Of a stretch of 19,481 bases of DNA, positions 1-7,698 are shown piece after piece (within the stretch, counting starts at the first letter, position 1; each line of letters opens with the position of its first letter). Source of the stretch: Stenotrophomonas sp. UBA2124. Its GTDB lineage: Bacteria > Pseudomonadota > Gammaproteobacteria > Xanthomonadales > Xanthomonadaceae. The translations under genes and the position numbers were made by a program. The notes under the pieces were generated by a model. That model was not told the origin of the DNA, did no database searches, and worked only from the letters and a program-made list of their open reading frames with translations. The stretch is taken from NCBI GenBank assembly GCA_002329155.1, contig DCXY01000001.1, positions 89,708 to 109,188 of the forward strand, read 5' to 3'.

Positions 1-762
1 CAGTGGCGGGTTGGCGCGGATGATGCGGTAGACGCGCCAGATGCTGCCCTTGCGCAACGCGAACAGCACGATGTGGCTGGTGATGTTGTACAGGTCCTGC
101 AGCGGGCGGAAATGGCTGGGGCGGAACTGCTCGTCGCTGTCGGCGCTGCGGTAGCGCGATTCGATCGGCACCGACACGCAGCGCGTGCCCAGCTGGCGTG
201 CGGCGGTGATCACCAGCCGCGCCTCGAACACGAAGCCTTCGGCGGGCACATCGCGCAGCGCCATCACCGATGCCGGGTAGAAACGCTGGCCGCTCTGGCT
301 GTCCACCACCTGGTAGTGCGTGCCCCAGGCGATGCCCCAGTCGCCGAACTCGTTGGCAAGGCGCCGGTAGGTAGGCTGCGACGCACGCTTGCGCAGGCGT
401 GCGCCGATGATGATGCAGTCCGGGTGGCGGTTGGCGCTGGCCAGCAGGCGCGGCAGGTCGCTGGCGGCATGCTGGCCGTCGCCGTCCATGGTCAGCACGC
501 CGCGCATGCCGCGCCGCAGTGCTTCGGCGAAGCCGGTGCGCAGCGCATCGCCCTTGCCACGCCGTTGCGGGTGGCGCAGCACGATGACCGGCAGATCGGC
601 GATGCAGCTGGCGGTGCCATCATCGGAACCGTCATCCACCACGATCACATGCGGGAACAACGCCAGCGCGCCGGTCACCACTTCGCGGATGCGCAGCGAT
701 TCGTTGAGTGCCGGGATCAGCACCGCAACATTGTTGCTCGATAGCGGCGTCGCGTCATTCAT
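1..762 (-). CDS. Family 2 glycosyltransferase, 3' end cut by the window edge
   Basis: An open frame of 254 codons reads from ATG at 762 to the left edge without a stop, so the C-terminus is missing. The N-terminus is a GT-A fold of the GT2 family: VLIPALNE at about residues 14-21, VVDDGSDDGT at 41-50 (nucleotide-sugar-binding aspartates), RGKGDALRTG at 68-77 and DGDGQH at 93-98 (the metal-binding DxD-type motif). This pattern is typical of dolichyl/polyprenyl-phosphate sugar transferases and of the GT2 proteins found in aryl polyene and xanthomonadin clusters. No membrane segment is visible in the part present. Its start overlaps the stop of the upstream KS-like gene by 8 bp (ATGAATGA), which implies translational coupling and membership of the same operon. 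The substrate cannot be told from sequence. By context I infer it tailors or lipid-links the polyene product. Confidence 0.88.
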   Translation of the reverse strand, partial: MNDATPLSSNNVAVLIPALNESLRIREVVTGALALFPHVIVVDDGSDDGTASCIADLPVIVLRHPQRRGKGDALRTGFAEALRRGMRGVLTMDGDGQHAASDLPRLLASANRHPDCIIIGARLRKRASQPTYRRLANEFGDWGIAWGTHYQVVDSQSGQRFYPASVMALRDVPAEGFVFEARLVITAARQLGTRCVSVPIESRYRSADSDEQFRPSHFRPLQDLYNITSHIVLFALRKGSIWRVYRIIRANPPL

Positions 763-1552
763 GGCGCAGGGTGATCCGCAGCTGTTGATGGGGGCTGGCG
801 GGCAGCTGCAGCTGTTCGGCCTCGATCGCCATCGCTTCCAGCAGCGGCAGCGCCGGGTGCATGGCGTTGCCTAGCAGCAGCTGGGTGAGTGGGCCGGGTG
901 GCAGTCCGGCGTCGCCGTCGCCGCGCTCCTGCAGTTCCAGCTGCAGTGTCGGCAGCCCCGCGCACGGCGTGCGCGAAAGCACCATCGCCACGCCCAGCAG
1001 CCCCTCGCTGGGCGACTGCTCGCCAACAGGGCCGCTGCTGCAACCGTCGTAGGCCACCAGCAGCACGGCGTCTTCACCGGCCTGCAGCTGCGTCATCGCT
1101 TCCAGCAGCCCTTGCGCGAAGCTGTAGCGGCCCGCGCTCAGCGCGGTAGCCGGCGTGTGCGCGCCGGCACCGATGGTCCAGTAACCGGCGGCGGCGTTGT
1201 GCACGGAGTTGTGGAACTTGGTCGGCGAGATCGCGCGCGGGTCATCGGCCAGGGTGGTGCAGATGTAATCGGTAATGGTCAGCTCGCCCTGGTGCGAGGT
1301 GAACACCGACGGCAGGCTGGCCGGCGCGCGGTCGGCGGCCTCGCAGGCGGCCAGCGCCGCTTCCAGCGCGACGGCCACGGTGCCCGGCGCGCGCCGCCGC
1401 TCGTTGGCGGCCAGCAGCTGCGGCGACGGGCGCGCCGGCGGATTCTCGGGGCGTGTGCCGGTGCGCACCCAGGCGCAGGCGCTGTCCCAGTCAGGCAGGC
1501 CACTGCCCCAGAACCCGATGCCTTCAACGGTTGCCTCAAGCATGTGCGTCAT
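755..1552 (-). CDS. Beta-ketoacyl synthase-like protein (chain-length-factor type)
   Basis: 265 residues, starting MTHMLEATVEG. The central block has SVFTSHQGELTITDYI, then SPTKFHNSVHNAAAGYWT. This is the signature of the short N-terminal ketoacyl-synthase-like family (Pfam Ketoacyl-synt_2) found in aryl polyene clusters. The position where a ketosynthase carries its nucleophilic cysteine reads HNAAAGYW, and neither catalytic His motif is present, so I expect no condensing activity. The likely role is as the non-catalytic partner (chain-length factor) of the ketosynthase encoded just upstream. The start codon at 1552 overlaps that gene's stop by 4 bp (ATGA), and this gene's stop in turn overlaps the glycosyltransferase start. 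The open frame extends further upstream to 2164, but that part lies out of frame over the strongly conserved ketosynthase and is not used. Confidence 0.85.
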   Translation of the reverse strand: MTHMLEATVEGIGFWGSGLPDWDSACAWVRTGTRPENPPARPSPQLLAANERRRAPGTVAVALEAALAACEAADRAPASLPSVFTSHQGELTITDYICTTLADDPRAISPTKFHNSVHNAAAGYWTIGAGAHTPATALSAGRYSFAQGLLEAMTQLQAGEDAVLLVAYDGCSSGPVGEQSPSEGLLGVAMVLSRTPCAGLPTLQLELQERGDGDAGLPPGPLTQLLLGNAMHPALPLLEAMAIEAEQLQLPASPHQQLRITLRHE

Positions 1553-2772
1553 CCTGCCTTGCCGAATACCAGCGAGCAGTTGTTGCCGCCGAAGCCGAAG
1601 GAATTGTTCATCGCGTACCGGATATCGGCCCGCGCATTGTTGAAACGGATCTGCGGGCCGCAGGCCGGGTCGGGGATTTCGCTGTTCAGCGTGCCCGGCA
1701 GCAACCCATCGGACAGCGCCAGCAGCGCGAACACCGATTCCACGATGCCTGCCGCGCCCAGCGTATGGCCGGTCCAGCCCTTGGTGGAGCTGGCGTGCAG
1801 GGTCTCCGGGAACAGCGCGGCCACCGCGGCGGCCTCGATGCTGTCGTTGGCCGGCGTGGAGGTGCCGTGCAGGTTCAGGTAGCCCAGCGCATCCGGGCCG
1901 ATGCCCGCGCGCTGCAGTGCCGCCTGCATCGCCAGCCGCGCGCCCAGACCTTCCGGGTGTGGCGCGGACATGTGGTGGGCGTCGCTGGATTCGCCGTAGC
2001 CGCGCAGCTGCAGGGCGGCGCCGGGGCCGGCACCGGCGCGTTCCAGCACGGCAAAACCGCCGGCTTCGCCCAGCGACAGGCCCACACGGCGTGCGTCGAA
2101 CGGCTGGCACGGCGTGGGTGCCACCAGCTGCAGCGAGTTGAAACCGAACAGTACGCTGCCGCACAGCGAGTCCACGCCGCCGACCAGCGCGGCGTCGGCC
2201 AGACCGGCCTGGATCAGGCGCGCGGCCTGCGCGAACACCTTGGCGCTGGACGAACAGGCCGTGGCCACGGTGACGCAGGGGCCGCGCAGGCCGGTGGCCA
2301 GCTGCACGAAATCGCCCAGCGAATGCGGGCTGTGGATGCGCGGGCGGCGCAGCTCGGGCGGGAAATGCGGGTTGCCGTCAGCATCATGAACCAGCCGCGC
2401 ATAGGCCTCCTCGGTGGCACCGATGCTGGAGGTGGACGTGCCCACCACCACCGCCACCCGCGACGCGCCATGGCGCTGCACCACGCCGGCGATGGCCTGC
2501 TCCAGCCCGTCCTGCTGCAGTGCAAGCCATGCCAGCGCGTTGTTGCGGCAGTCCAGCTCGGCCAGATGGGCGGGCAGAGTGACAGCTTCGACGCCTTCGA
2601 CACGGCCTATCCAGCACTCCAGCGGCTGGCTGCCGAAATCGTTGCGGCGCAGTCCGCTGCGGCTTTCACGCAGGGCGCTGCGCTGCGCATCCAGGCCCGC
2701 GCCCAGCGCCGTGGTGGCGGTATGCGCAAGGATGTCCAAGGGCGGCAGCAGGGGGAGCGGAGCAGTGGTCAC
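1549..2772 (-). CDS. Beta-ketoacyl-ACP synthase, catalytic KS of a type II polyene/pigment pathway
   Basis: A FabF-like condensing enzyme of 407 residues from GTG 2772. The full catalytic triad is visible: Cys173 in TACSSS, His302 in NLHGTSTP and His336 in TGHTLGAAG, plus the C-terminal NNSFGFGGNN loop. It catalyses decarboxylative condensation of malonyl-ACP with a growing ACP-bound chain. Together with the downstream KS-like partner and GT2 gene, this order resembles aryl polyene/xanthomonadin clusters, whose yellow polyenes sit in the outer membrane; that assignment is inference. The frame is open to an ATG at 2862, but the added 30 residues do not look like a KS N-terminus. GTG 2772 is preceded by GGAAG with a 5-nt gap, and a good -10 box lies about 30 nt upstream, inside the longer frame, so 2772 is preferred. 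It is the first gene of a leftward operon. Confidence 0.87.
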   Translation of the reverse strand: MTTAPLPLLPPLDILAHTATTALGAGLDAQRSALRESRSGLRRNDFGSQPLECWIGRVEGVEAVTLPAHLAELDCRNNALAWLALQQDGLEQAIAGVVQRHGASRVAVVVGTSTSSIGATEEAYARLVHDADGNPHFPPELRRPRIHSPHSLGDFVQLATGLRGPCVTVATACSSSAKVFAQAARLIQAGLADAALVGGVDSLCGSVLFGFNSLQLVAPTPCQPFDARRVGLSLGEAGGFAVLERAGAGPGAALQLRGYGESSDAHHMSAPHPEGLGARLAMQAALQRAGIGPDALGYLNLHGTSTPANDSIEAAAVAALFPETLHASSTKGWTGHTLGAAGIVESVFALLALSDGLLPGTLNSEIPDPACGPQIRFNNARADIRYAMNNSFGFGGNNCSLVFGKAG

Positions 2773-2801
2773 GCGTTCTTCCGTGAGGTCAACCGGGCGC
2801 G

Positions 2802-2807
2802 AGTATA
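2802..2807 (-). promoter_or_regulatory. Probable -10 box (TATACT) of the ketosynthase operon
   Basis: On the minus strand TATACT lies in an unusually AT-rich island (ctatatactc) within GC-rich sequence. Transcription would begin near 2795, giving a leader of about 23 nt before the GTG at 2772. I see no good -35 hexamer at 16-18 nt. The site also argues against translation from the ATG at 2862. Confidence 0.45.
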
Positions 2808-2989
2808 TAGACGTGGGCCACGGGCACACTGCCAGCGCACATGGAATGCTGTCGCCGTGCACATTCCATTGATCAAAATGAACGTAGCATTGGCGGCAAA
2901 ATGAGCGACGTTTGAAGCTTGGCGCCTTTCAACAGCGCCATATTTCCGACACAATCCCAACCTTCCCATGCAGGGCCAAGCCCGCTGGC

Positions 2990-3265
2990 ATGCAAGCCTA
3001 CGTCTATAAAAGCCAACGCAAGCAGGACACCTACGTCTACCTGGCCAAGCGTGATGATTTCGATGCGATCCCGGCCTCGCTGGGCGCCACGCTGGCTCCG
3101 TACACCTTCGTATTGGAAGTCCTGCTCACCCCCGAGCGCCGCCTGGCCCAGGCCGATGCCGCACAGGTGCGCGCCAATCTTGCCGAGCGCGGTTTCCACC
3201 TGCAGCTGCCGCCGCAACCGCTGGCGCCGGTGAAAATCCCGCGCATCGATGGCCGCGATGACTGA
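2990..3265 (+). CDS. ycgL: YcgL domain-containing protein
   Basis: 91 residues beginning MQAYVYKSQRKQDTYVYLAK. This opening, the LTPERRLAQADAAQV segment and the NLAERGFHLQLPP near the C-terminus are hallmarks of the gamma-proteobacterial YcgL family, small cytoplasmic proteins of about 90-100 residues whose biochemical function I cannot state with confidence. The frame is open upstream to an ATG at 2912, but family members start at MQAYVYKS, so 2990 is chosen. The Shine-Dalgarno is weak (AGGG about 13 nt upstream). The stop overlaps the start of the ankyrin gene, so the two are probably cotranscribed and translationally coupled. A loose promoter candidate (TTTCAA at 2927, CACAAT at 2950, 17-nt gap) lies upstream. 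The gene is divergent from the ketosynthase operon. Confidence 0.9.
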   Translation: MQAYVYKSQRKQDTYVYLAKRDDFDAIPASLGATLAPYTFVLEVLLTPERRLAQADAAQVRANLAERGFHLQLPPQPLAPVKIPRIDGRDD

Positions 3266-6200
3266 AGCTCTGCGCTCACGCGCCGTTGCCATTGCCCTGG
3301 CTGCCGGGCTGCTGCTGTCCCTCGCCACCGCATTCGGTGGTGTGGCGGCGGCGCTGTGCGGCGTGCTGGCGCAGCCGGCGTTCGCGCTGGCGGTGTCGTG
3401 GTGGCGCCGCACCCGCGCGCTGGGCGTGCCGGTGGCGGTGTTCAAACATGAAGTGCCGGCGCTGCTGGGCCTGTGGGCCGGCGGTGCGACGGTGGTGGCG
3501 ATCCTGGTGTCCTGGCCGTTGGCCGCGCTGCACGACAGCGGCAGCCTGTCCGCCGTGCTGGCGCTGAGCGTGGCGGTCAGCGTCGCGGTACTTGCGCTGT
3601 GGCGCACCTGGCCGCTGTGGCAGGCGCTGGAGCGGGCCGATGGCTCGCTGCGCACGCAGTGGCATGCACTGGCCGGGCGCGGTCTGGATTCCTGGCAGGG
3701 CCTGGGCGCGGCAGCAGTGCTGCTGCTGCTGTGCGCCTCGATCGTGGCACCGGCCTGGCCGGGGCTGGTGGCCACCGGCATGCGCTGGCCGCTGGCGATC
3801 ATCACCGCCATTGCCGTGCCCCTGCTGCATGGCGTGCTGCAGGCACTGCGCAGTGCGCCGGTCGTGGCCGTGGCCGAGCCAGCGGTAGCGCACGGCGAAC
3901 GGCGCGATGTCGATCTGTTCAATGAAGCGGCGGCCGAGCCGTCGCCGCTGGAGCCGCTGGCCCAGCACGAGCTGGTGCCGCAGCTGTTCGACGCCGCCCG
4001 CAGTGGCCGCGTGGACCGCGCGCTGCAGCTGCTCGATGCCGGTGCCGACCCGCATGCCGAGCCGCCGGCGGAGTCGCGCGACCAGCGCAGTCTGGTGGTG
4101 CTGGCGGCGGTGCTGCCGGACCTGCGCCTGCTGCGCGCGCTGATCAGCCGGGGCGTGGGCGTCAACCAGTCGCATCGCGGCATGACCCCGTTGCTGGCCG
4201 CCACCCGCGACAGCTGGCATGGCCGCCCCGAGGCGGTGATGACCCTGCTCGCCAACGGTGCCGACCCGCGTGCCACCGACGCCGAGGGCAACACGCCGCT
4301 GCACCATGCCGCGCGCAGCTCCGACCCCGGCGTGGCCGCGCTGCTGCGCGATGCCGCCGCCGAGATCGACGTGCTCAACAGCGACGGCCTGAGCCCGCTG
4401 GCGGTGGCCTGCCAGTCCGGCAACTGGCGCTTGGCCAAGTTCCTGCTGGAACGGGGCGCCAAGGTGGAGCCGGTTGATGGCGTGCCGGTGCTGGTATCGG
4501 CCGCCGCGTCCGAAGACGACGACCCCGCAGGCGTGCAGCTGCTGCTCAAGCACAAGGCGCGGCTGGATGCGCGTGACCGCCAGCGCCGCAGTGCGCTGCA
4601 CGAGGCCGCACTGGCCGGGCATGTGGACATCGTCGAAACCCTGCTCAATGCCGGCGCGAACGTGGAGCCGCGCGATGCCGCTGGCCGCACGCCGTGGCTG
4701 GACGCCGCTTCGCAGGGCCATGCCGGTGTGCTGGAACGCCTGCTCGCGCACCAGCCCGACGTCAACGCCGTCGATGGCGAGGGCAGCAACGCCGTGCTGC
4801 TGGCCTGCCGTGCCGAACACGTTTCCACCGCCCTGATCCGGCGCCTGCTGGAGCTGGGCGTGGCCGCCGACATGGCCGGCACCGATGGCCGCCGCGCCAT
4901 CGACCATGCCGCCGCCGCAGGCCGCTGGAGCATCGTGTCGCTGCTGGATCCGTCCTACCCGCTGCCCGCCGCGGTCAGCGATGCCGGCACCGCCAGCGAC
5001 AGCGACCCGGCCGGTCAGGCGCAGCCGGTACTCAACGACCGCCCGCCGCTTGCGCTGCTGCGCGAGGCGTTGGTGTTCGGCAATTTCGACGGCATGGCGC
5101 CGCTGGCCAAGCTGTGCTCGCCCGACGAACTGGGCGCACTGCTGCACGATCCCGAACTGGCGCTGCAGCCGCGCGTGGTGGATTGGCTGCTCAGCAATGG
5201 CGCCGCGCCGGAAGTGCGCGATGCCTGCGACGACACGCCGATGTTCGCGCTGCTTTCGCGCGGCGTGGATGCGATTCCCACGCTGCAGGTGCTGCTCAAA
5301 CATGGCGTTTCGCCAGCGGGACAGGGCGGCCTGACCCGCCTGCTCGCCGCCTGCGCGCAGCATGACCACGGCTCGCGCGGTACCGAACAGTTCGCACTGG
5401 AGCTGCTGGAACGCGGTGCCGACCCGTTCGGCGCATCGCCTGCGGGTGACCCTGCGCTGTCCCTGGCGGTGCGGCTGGGCTGGCTCAAGCTGCAGCAGTG
5501 GCTGCTGGTCAATGGTGTGGACCGCGAAGCGCGCGACAGCCACGGCATGACCGCCCTGCACCTGGCCACCGCGCTGGCGCGCGAGGCCTCGCTGAAGCTG
5601 CTGGTGCTGCAGGGCGCTTCGCCCGATGCACGCGCCGCCGACGGCCAGACGCCGCTGGGCGTGGCGCTGTCCAGCGGCCGTCGCGATCTGGCCGACTGGC
5701 TGGACTGGCGCGGCTGGCCGTTGCCGCTGCGCGCGTTGCGCGAGGCCGATGTGCCGTCCGCGGCGATGGCCGGCGATGCCGATGCGGTGCGCCGCCTGCT
5801 CAACCTCGGCTTCCCGGTGGACGCGGTGGACGCACAGGGCTGCACCGGCCTGCTGCGTGCTGCCGGTGGTGGCCACGCCGCCGTGGTGGATCTGCTGCTG
5901 GCACGTGGCGCTGACCCACAGCATGCAGCGGCCAGTGGTGCCACGCCGCTGTCGGCGGCGGTGAGCATGCGCCAGACCGACATCGTCGCCGCGCTGCTCA
6001 ATGCCGGCGCCAAGCTTGAACACCGCCTGCCGGGCGGCGTGACCGTGCTGATGCTGGCCGCCGCGCTGGGCCTGCCGGATATCGTCGCGCGCCTGCTGAC
6101 CGCCGGTGCCGACGTACACGCCGGTGACGACCAGCAGCTCGCACCGCTGCACTGCGCTGCGCTGTACGGCTTCACCTCGCGCGACCGCAGCCGCCTGCTG

Positions 6201-6605
6201 GCCCTGCTGGATACCCTGCTGCTGGCCGGCGCCGAACCGGACCAGGCCTCGGCAGGCACGGTCACGCCGCTGCTGCTGTTGCTCGGCGCGCGCGCCGAGC
6301 CGGGCACCGCCTGCGATGAAGGCGTGGTGCTGGCGGCGGTGGAACGGCTGCTGGACGAAGACGTATCACTGGACGTGCGCGACCCACGCGGCTTCGGCCC
6401 GCTGCATCTGGCCGCACTGCACGGCCTGCCGCTGCTGGTGCAGCGCCTGCTGCGTGCCGGCGCCGACCCGGACATGCGCGATGCACTCAACCGCAGCCCA
6501 CGCGACATCGCCATCATGCGCGGCTTCGTGGACGTGGCAGGCGAATTCGAGCCGGTCGTACCGGGCGTCTCCTCAATGGCCCGCTTCCTGCGCGACCGCA
6601 ACTGA
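3249..6605 (+). CDS. Large membrane-anchored ankyrin-repeat protein
   Basis: 1,118 residues from ATG 3249, or 1,115 from ATG 3258, which overlaps the ycgL stop by 8 bp; either start is possible. The first ~200 residues hold about five hydrophobic segments (about 12-36, 70-94, 100-118, 152-172 and 180-200), so the protein should sit in the inner membrane. After an acidic linker, about two dozen ankyrin repeats run from about residue 239 to 1105. The clear ones read GNTPLHHAARSSD, RRSALHEAALAGHVDIVETL, GMTALHLATALAREA and GFGPLHLAALHG. A Ser/Asp/Pro-rich linker at about 567-600 divides the array in two, and several repeats beside it are degenerate. Ankyrin arrays bind protein partners, so this is likely a membrane scaffold, but partner and process are unknown. 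Codon use matches the neighbours, with no sign of transfer. Confidence 0.92.
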   Translation: MAAMTEALRSRAVAIALAAGLLLSLATAFGGVAAALCGVLAQPAFALAVSWWRRTRALGVPVAVFKHEVPALLGLWAGGATVVAILVSWPLAALHDSGSLSAVLALSVAVSVAVLALWRTWPLWQALERADGSLRTQWHALAGRGLDSWQGLGAAAVLLLLCASIVAPAWPGLVATGMRWPLAIITAIAVPLLHGVLQALRSAPVVAVAEPAVAHGERRDVDLFNEAAAEPSPLEPLAQHELVPQLFDAARSGRVDRALQLLDAGADPHAEPPAESRDQRSLVVLAAVLPDLRLLRALISRGVGVNQSHRGMTPLLAATRDSWHGRPEAVMTLLANGADPRATDAEGNTPLHHAARSSDPGVAALLRDAAAEIDVLNSDGLSPLAVACQSGNWRLAKFLLERGAKVEPVDGVPVLVSAAASEDDDPAGVQLLLKHKARLDARDRQRRSALHEAALAGHVDIVETLLNAGANVEPRDAAGRTPWLDAASQGHAGVLERLLAHQPDVNAVDGEGSNAVLLACRAEHVSTALIRRLLELGVAADMAGTDGRRAIDHAAAAGRWSIVSLLDPSYPLPAAVSDAGTASDSDPAGQAQPVLNDRPPLALLREALVFGNFDGMAPLAKLCSPDELGALLHDPELALQPRVVDWLLSNGAAPEVRDACDDTPMFALLSRGVDAIPTLQVLLKHGVSPAGQGGLTRLLAACAQHDHGSRGTEQFALELLERGADPFGASPAGDPALSLAVRLGWLKLQQWLLVNGVDREARDSHGMTALHLATALAREASLKLLVLQGASPDARAADGQTPLGVALSSGRRDLADWLDWRGWPLPLRALREADVPSAAMAGDADAVRRLLNLGFPVDAVDAQGCTGLLRAAGGGHAAVVDLLLARGADPQHAAASGATPLSAAVSMRQTDIVAALLNAGAKLEHRLPGGVTVLMLAAALGLPDIVARLLTAGADVHAGDDQQLAPLHCAALYGFTSRDRSRLLALLDTLLLAGAEPDQASAGTVTPLLLLLGARAEPGTACDEGVVLAAVERLLDEDVSLDVRDPRGFGPLHLAALHGLPLLVQRLLRAGADPDMRDALNRSPRDIAIMRGFVDVAGEFEPVVPGVSSMARFLRDRN

Positions 6606-6643
6606 AGCAGCAGCAAAGCTCGCAGCATCGCTGCCCGCACCTC

Positions 6644-6672
6644 GTAGCCCGGGTAAGCGAAGCGCACCCGGG
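6644..6672 (+). repeat. GTAG-type REP hairpin, copy 1
   Basis: 29-nt element starting GTAGCCCGGGTAAGCGAAG. CCCGGGT pairs with ACCCGGG around a short GC loop. It resembles the GTAG-headed REP elements common in Xanthomonadaceae intergenic DNA. Confidence 0.75.
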
Positions 6673-7004
6673 GCTTGCCCATGGCAGGCACGACCACCCA
6701 ACGACGATGCTCAACCACTGAAGGCGGGTTGCGCCGAGCCACGCCCGGCGCACACCTCAGGCAACCACAAACCGTCACGAACGTGGCGATACGTCCGGCC
6801 GCAGCGATACCGCCCCCTCCCTTGCGCGCAGGCGCAGGGGAGGGATGGGGAGGGGTAGCGTTCCGTGCGGACTTACCCGCGCATGCTGTTCTCGACATCC
6901 CGCAGATAGCACCCCTCCTCGATCCTCCCCTGCGCCTGCGGCGCAAGGGAGGAGGCAGAGCGCGCTCACTGGCACCCGATATCTTCGTAGCCGTTGAACA
7001 CCTC

Positions 7005-7033
7005 GTAGCCCGGGTAAGCACAGCGCACCCGGG
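7005..7033 (+). repeat. GTAG-type REP hairpin, copy 2
   Basis: Same element as at 6644 with base changes in the loop (AAGCACAGCG instead of AAGCGAAGCG). The CCCGGGT/ACCCGGG stem is kept. Confidence 0.75.
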
Positions 7034-7289
7034 GCCTGCCCACGGCACGCGTGATTCGCCACAGAGCCACGTTGCATCCGACACAGGGATACCGCCCCCT
7101 CCCTTGCGCCATAGGCGTAGGGGAGGGATGGGGAGGGGTAGAGCTCTCCGGGGGGACTCACCCGCGCATGCTGTTCTCAACATCCCGCAAACAGCACCCC
7201 TCCTCGGTCCTCCCCTGCGCCTGCGGCGCAAGGGAGGAGGCAGAGCGCGCTCACTGGCACCGGACACCTTCGTAGCCGTTGAACACCTC

Positions 7290-7318
7290 GTAGCCCGGGT
7301 AAGCGCAGCGCACCCGGG
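7290..7318 (+). repeat. GTAG-type REP hairpin, copy 3
   Basis: Same element as at 6644 with loop AAGCGCAGCG. The stem is intact and the hairpin heads the third unit of the tandem block. Confidence 0.75.
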
Positions 7319-7698
7319 GCTTGCCCATGGCAGGCACGACCACCCAACGACGATGCTCAACCACTGAAGGCGGGTTGCGCCGAGCCACGTTCGGCGGACA
7401 CCTCAGGCAACCGCAAACCATCACGAACGTGGCGATGCGTCCGGCCGCAGCGATACCGCCCCCTCCCTTGCGCCGCAGGCGCAGGGGAGGGATGGGGAGG
7501 GGCAGCTTTCCGCGCTGTGTCACCCGCGCATGCTGTTCTCAACACTCCGCAGACAGCACCCCTCCTCGATCCTCCCCTGCGCCTGCGGCGCAAGGGAGGA
7601 GGCCTGCGCCCCGAAGGTCCATGCACCAGGCCGCACATCCAACGCGGGCATTACCGACAACACCCAACGCAGCATGCCGGCGCTCAACACGTCAGCCA

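Larger units (their letters stand above)
6606..7698. repeat. 1.1-kb gene-free spacer of mosaic tandem REP/palindrome units
   Basis: No credible gene lies between the ankyrin gene and the Kef gene. Three units start with the same CTCGTAGCCCGGGTAAG sequence at 6641, 7002 and 7287, so the first two are 361 and 285 bp long and the third is cut off near 7610. Each unit has, in order, a GTAG-type REP hairpin, a C/G-rich palindrome (CCCTCCCTTGCGCC with its near-inverse), a shared CCGCGCATGCTGTTCT segment and an inverted copy of the palindrome. The first and third units also share a ~100-bp insert (GCACGACCACCCAACGACGA onward) that the second lacks. Frames of up to ~230 codons through this DNA encode low-complexity Pro/Arg/Gly repeats and are not genes. 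Confidence 0.85.

Noticed and set aside
2773..2862. ATG start at 2862 for the ketosynthase
   Set aside because: It would place the best -10 box inside the coding region, and the extra 30 residues do not look like a KS N-terminus.
1453..2904. A 483-codon plus-strand frame opposite the ketosynthase
   Set aside because: It is antisense to an intact catalytic KS and has no domain motif.
3276..6152. A 958-codon minus-strand frame opposite the ankyrin gene
   Set aside because: Its Gln/His/Arg-rich repetitive translation is the shadow of ankyrin codons, with no recognisable motif.
5015..7360. A 781-codon minus-strand frame across the ankyrin 3' half and the REP spacer
   Set aside because: The product is repeat-derived (Pro/Arg/Gly blocks recurring with the DNA units) and then Ser/Arg-rich antisense.
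6641..7610. CRISPR array
   Set aside because: Units are ~285-361 bp, mosaic and palindromic. There are no short identical repeats with unique ~30-bp spacers and no cas gene.
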